Positions 61,641 to 64,000 of a DNA stretch of 64,000 nt are shown in pieces. The translations under genes were made by a program, and so were the position numbers. Source of the DNA: Chloracidobacterium validum. Lineage in GTDB: Bacteria > Acidobacteriota > Blastocatellia > Chloracidobacteriales > Chloracidobacteriaceae. Numbering within the stretch: the stretch's first letter is position 1; each line of letters starts with the position of its first letter. The stretch is taken from positions 851,501-915,500 of the forward strand of contig NZ_CP072648.1 in NCBI RefSeq assembly GCF_018304825.1, read 5' to 3'. The notes under the pieces were generated by a model, which was not told where the DNA came from, did not search any database, and saw only the letters and a program-made list of their open reading frames with translations.

Positions 61641-61672
61641 ATGTTCTTCACGAAAAATGTTCTTCACGAAAA
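61641..61672. repeat. Two-copy 16-bp tandem duplication at the Rieske gene end
   Basis: ATGTTCTTCACGAAAA occurs at 61641-61656 and 61657-61672 without mismatch. The stop codon of the Rieske gene lies in one copy, so the duplication extends the 3' end without changing the protein. A diverged 15-bp repeat (TTCTAGCT core) lies nearby at 61555-61584. Confidence 0.85.
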
Positions 61673-62197
61673 GACTTCCTTGGTTGGAAGCAAGTTCTTG
61701 AACTTTTGAAAAACAACCTGAAGCTTACCATCGGAAACGCGATATTCGAGTGTATCCAACCCACGCGCCGAGGCTGCGCCAGGCTTTTTCTCCCCAGTCA
61801 CTTCAAAGGCGCTATTGTGGCAAGGGCAAAAGTACTCACTGCGCTCTGGAACCCAGTTGACCTTGCAGCCAAGATGTGGGCAAGTTGCCGTGAAGGTGAG
61901 AAACTCATTGCCTTTTTTCACTACCCAAATGGTTTCATCTGACGACGATTTAACCCATCCATCACGAATCTCAATCGTGATTTTCTTGGCAGTGGGTTTA
62001 CCTTCCTCAAACTCGGATGCAGAACCCAAGTCAATCCAGTCTTTACTATCCCCATCGTCTGCCGTTTTTAGTGCGTTCCCAACGGCAAATTGGAAAATTG
62101 GATAGGCCAGTGCGCCGCCAATGCCAGCGCCAATCACAATTGAACCAAGCCCCATGAAAAGGCGCTTAGTTTTGTCCACTTCGGACAGGTCGGACAT
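61664..62197 (-). CDS. Rieske iron-sulfur protein
   Basis: 177 residues with AAGGAG upstream of the ATG. An N-terminal membrane anchor (about 14-35, LFMGLGSIVIGAGIGGALAY) is followed by the Rieske domain. The cluster ligands are in CPHLGCKVNWVP and CPCHNSAF, giving the usual CxH and CxxH pairs with the extra disulfide cysteines. A GAASARGLDTLEYRV segment closes the fold. Partner of the cytochrome b-c fusion immediately downstream; together they form a quinol-oxidising complex. The 188-base gap upstream contains TATACT as a possible -10 element. Confidence 0.95.
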   Translation of the reverse strand: MSDLSEVDKTKRLFMGLGSIVIGAGIGGALAYPIFQFAVGNALKTADDGDSKDWIDLGSASEFEEGKPTAKKITIEIRDGWVKSSSDETIWVVKKGNEFLTFTATCPHLGCKVNWVPERSEYFCPCHNSAFEVTGEKKPGAASARGLDTLEYRVSDGKLQVVFQKFKNLLPTKEVFS

Positions 62198-62385
62198 ACG
62201 AACTCCTTACGAGTCAAGCAAAAGTCAAAGGTACTGCTCTGGTAACATGCGCTGGGGAATACGCTATCGCGCTTGTGGAGGATAACTGAGCGCGAGTATA
62301 GCGATGGACTGATGCGGTGTGTGTAAGCAACCTTACAAAGCTTTTGCGTTTTCACCAGGTGGAGTGGCTAGGGTGATTTGAGCCA

Positions 62386-62571
62386 CTACGCCGGCTCAAC
62401 CACCACGCTCACTTCATCTAAATCGGGATTGAGACATACACGAAGCACATTGGGTTGGCAGCAGACAGCGCAATCTTCGATATATTGCTGCCGCCGTCCG
62501 GCGCTCCAGTCAGGAAGGGTGACATTCAGCTCGCCACAGTAGGCGCACGGGTAGGTTGCCGTGTCTTGCAT
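62386..62571 (-). CDS. CPXCG motif-containing cysteine-rich protein
   Basis: 61 residues. YPCAYCGELNVTLPDWSAGRRQQYIEDCAVCCQPNVLRV holds two cysteine pairs in the spacing of the small CPXCG family, in which YIEDCxVCCxPN is invariant. It probably binds zinc; function unknown. It lies eight bases after lepB on the same strand. Confidence 0.9.
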   Translation of the reverse strand: MQDTATYPCAYCGELNVTLPDWSAGRRQQYIEDCAVCCQPNVLRVCLNPDLDEVSVVVEPA

Positions 62572-62579
62572 GGTGGTGA

Positions 62580-63716
62580 TTACTCGGCCGGGGGCAACTC
62601 GCGTTGCGGCTCCATCCGCCGCAGCGACCGGAGCGGCTCAAGTGTGGTTGCTTCATCTTCAATAAAGCCAATTTCGCTCACTGGCCAGTAGCGATAGACC
62701 GCTTTGCCGTAAATGTACATTTCGGGCACCAGTCCCCAATTGCGACTGTCATTGCTGGCATCCCGGTTGTCACCCATCACGAAATAGTGGTGCGGCTCGA
62801 CGATCCAGGTGCGCGGTGGGCTGACAATGGTCGTGTAGTCACTTGACAAGTAGGTTTCAGGAACCAGCTTGCCGTTGATGTAGAGCTTGCCGCCTGACAG
62901 TGTGACCTCGTCGCCGGGCAGCCCAATGACACGCTTGATAAAACTCTCCTGGGGGTTTTTAGGGTAGTAAAACACCACGATGTCCCCCCGCTCGATGTTT
63001 GAAAAATTATAGATGAAGCGATTGACGAAAAGGCGTTCACCCTCGCGCAGCCGGGGCAGCATGCTTGTCCCCTTGACATAGACGGGTTGAATGACGAAGA
63101 GGCCAATCAGCAGCGCAATCACGAGCGCCAACAGCATGTCCCGACCAATGCTTAGACCCTCCTTGACCCAGTGTTTCCAGCCTGGTGGCGCGCCGGTAAA
63201 CGTGGACACCACTACGCCACCCTCGTCTGTAAAAGCGTGCCCGGCTGAAAGTGGCTGGTTGGGCGCGACAGTCCACAGTGGGCGGAACGTGGGAAGGGTA
63301 AGGAGTGGATCCTGAGCGAATATAACTGCCTCATCCGCTTCATCCGCACCTTCCGGTTGCAACCCATCGGCCTGGGCTGGCGGTGCTTGAGCTAGGACTT
63401 CCTCGGTTGGAGGCTCTGACACTGAATTGGCACAAACCGGGTATTCAGTATCGTCGGCGGTAAGTTTCGGCTCTGTGCCAGATTCGCTTGGCGCCGTCAC
63501 GGATGAATCTTTCGCCAAAGCCTCCGCAAAAAGCACTTCCACAGGGACTTCGGCTGATGAAACCGCGGCTTCTCTCCCTGGCGTTGGTGAGGTGGTTGCT
63601 TCGGGGCCCAACGGGGTACTCGACTGGTGAGGCGAGTCGCTGGCCGGGGAGTAACCAGTTAGCGGAAGTGCCTGTGGAAATTCAACTATCTGGTTGTCGG
63701 AGAAATCATCGCGCAT
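62580..63716 (-). CDS. lepB: Signal peptidase I with long acidic N-terminal extension
   Basis: 378 residues. The catalytic part begins near 180: one membrane segment (about 194-213), then VKGTSMLPRL with the active Ser, GDIVVFYYP, KRVIGLPGDEVTL with the general-base Lys, and FVMGDNRDASNDSRNWGLVP. The first 180 residues are Ser/Pro/Glu/Ala-rich and low complexity, unlike usual LepB, which has at most a short leader. No second start nearby restores a standard length with a good ribosome site, so the extension may be real. It cleaves Sec signal peptides. Followed by the CPXCG gene. Confidence 0.92.
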   Translation of the reverse strand: MRDDFSDNQIVEFPQALPLTGYSPASDSPHQSSTPLGPEATTSPTPGREAAVSSAEVPVEVLFAEALAKDSSVTAPSESGTEPKLTADDTEYPVCANSVSEPPTEEVLAQAPPAQADGLQPEGADEADEAVIFAQDPLLTLPTFRPLWTVAPNQPLSAGHAFTDEGGVVVSTFTGAPPGWKHWVKEGLSIGRDMLLALVIALLIGLFVIQPVYVKGTSMLPRLREGERLFVNRFIYNFSNIERGDIVVFYYPKNPQESFIKRVIGLPGDEVTLSGGKLYINGKLVPETYLSSDYTTIVSPPRTWIVEPHHYFVMGDNRDASNDSRNWGLVPEMYIYGKAVYRYWPVSEIGFIEDEATTLEPLRSLRRMEPQRELPPAE

Positions 63717-63773
63717 CGTCGTTATCGTTGTTCAGTTCGTAAGCTTCCAGCCCAAGCTTCGGGACACTCAGGC

Positions 63774-64000
63774 CTATGGTTGGACAAGTTCAACGTTTCC
63801 AAACTTTGCCAATGCCGTTTGAAGTGTGGTGGACCCACCCTGAAGCACCACGAGCCGCCCGCGGCCAAGCATTTGGCTGGCCAAGGCCTGGCAGTCGGCT
63901 GGGGTTACGGCTGCCAACCGGGCTGGCAGATCAGCTTCGATGGTTGGACTAAGTCCGTAGGTTTCCAACCATACAAGTTGCTGGGCAATGTCCCGGTTAT
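63774..64000 (-). CDS. M16-family peptidase, C-terminal end (5' part outside window)
   Basis: The frame is open to the right edge. The visible C-terminus (AQQLVWLETYGLSPTIEADLPARLAAVTPADCQALA, then RLVVLQGG) matches the last helix-sheet part of the M16B C-terminal domain, in which YGL...VTPxDVQxxA is typical. The zinc-binding half, if in the same gene, lies beyond the window. Some such proteins are inactive partners of an active M16 subunit. It reads toward lepB on the same strand with a 57-base gap. Confidence 0.75.
   Translation of the reverse strand, partial: NRDIAQQLVWLETYGLSPTIEADLPARLAAVTPADCQALASQMLGRGRLVVLQGGSTTLQTALAKFGNVELVQP

Noticed and set aside
1-64000. CRISPR arrays, insertion sequences, prophage genes, rRNA
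   Set aside because: No regularly spaced repeats, transposase or integrase motifs, phage structural genes or rRNA sequences were recognised.

Overview
The window is a gene-dense, GC-rich (about 60 percent by eye) bacterial chromosome segment with no transposase, integrase, CRISPR array or rRNA operon. The best taxonomic clue is a secreted protein with the VWFA-related domain typical of Acidobacteriota (26928-28169). REC/PATAN/roadblock regulators, a Rieske/cytochrome b pair with a fused cytochrome c domain, and a CPXCG protein also fit that phylum. A thermophilic phototrophic relative such as Chloracidobacterium is possible, but this is inference.

Layout. Bases 1-6672 hold a heme acquisition operon: outer membrane receptor, small Cys-pair protein, frameshifted ferredoxin, HmuS, HmuT, HmuU and HmuV. 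A strong intrinsic-terminator-like hairpin lies between hmuS and hmuT. Bases 6775-23346 are mostly housekeeping genes (ABC-F, DHH phosphoesterase, Nnr, CoaD, an HD phosphohydrolase, AroG, RsmI, a YebC-family protein, an HD-GYP regulator, SppA). Bases 23460-35785 carry an aminotransferase, a REC-PATAN-roadblock regulator, a LolA-like protein overlapping the VWFA gene, an MFS transporter, a metallophosphoesterase, a polyprenyl glycosylphosphotransferase, XseA and a GGDEF sensor. Bases 35868-37085 are an RNA-processing cluster on the minus strand: tadA, tRNA-Ser(CGA), tRNA-Ser(GGA) and rnpB with its terminator. Then come topA, an LEA-like protein, dtd, a secreted unknown protein and a CpdA-like phosphodiesterase.

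The accessory-looking part is 43685-54251. It starts with a metal-sensing cassette (ArsR-family repressor, perfect 12-bp inverted-repeat operator, His-rich protein). Next are a TrpE-like protein that has lost many catalytic residues and HisIE. After these comes a compact lasso peptide cluster read from 50740 down to 46921: PqqD-like recognition protein B1, transglutaminase-like protease B2, asparagine-synthetase-like cyclase C, precursor A and an HPr-kinase-like kinase. A PRMT-like methyltransferase is divergent from it. The precursor carries the canonical YxxPxLxxxGxxxxxT leader motif and predicts an Ala1-Asp9 lasso with four arginines. No lasso exporter or isopeptidase is visible.

The right end has a FGE/SUMF1-fold protein, an orphan PotB-like permease, a PD-(D/E)XK-like unknown, ThiE, GalE, RNase HI, a histidine phosphatase, phenylalanine hydroxylase, the cytochrome b-c fusion with its Rieske partner, a CPXCG protein, signal peptidase I with a long N-terminal extension, and the end of an M16 peptidase gene.

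A recurring oddity is perfect two-copy tandem duplications of 13-20 bp at gene borders (32034, 46029, 47874, 61641). All calls rest on reading the sequence; no database search was run.
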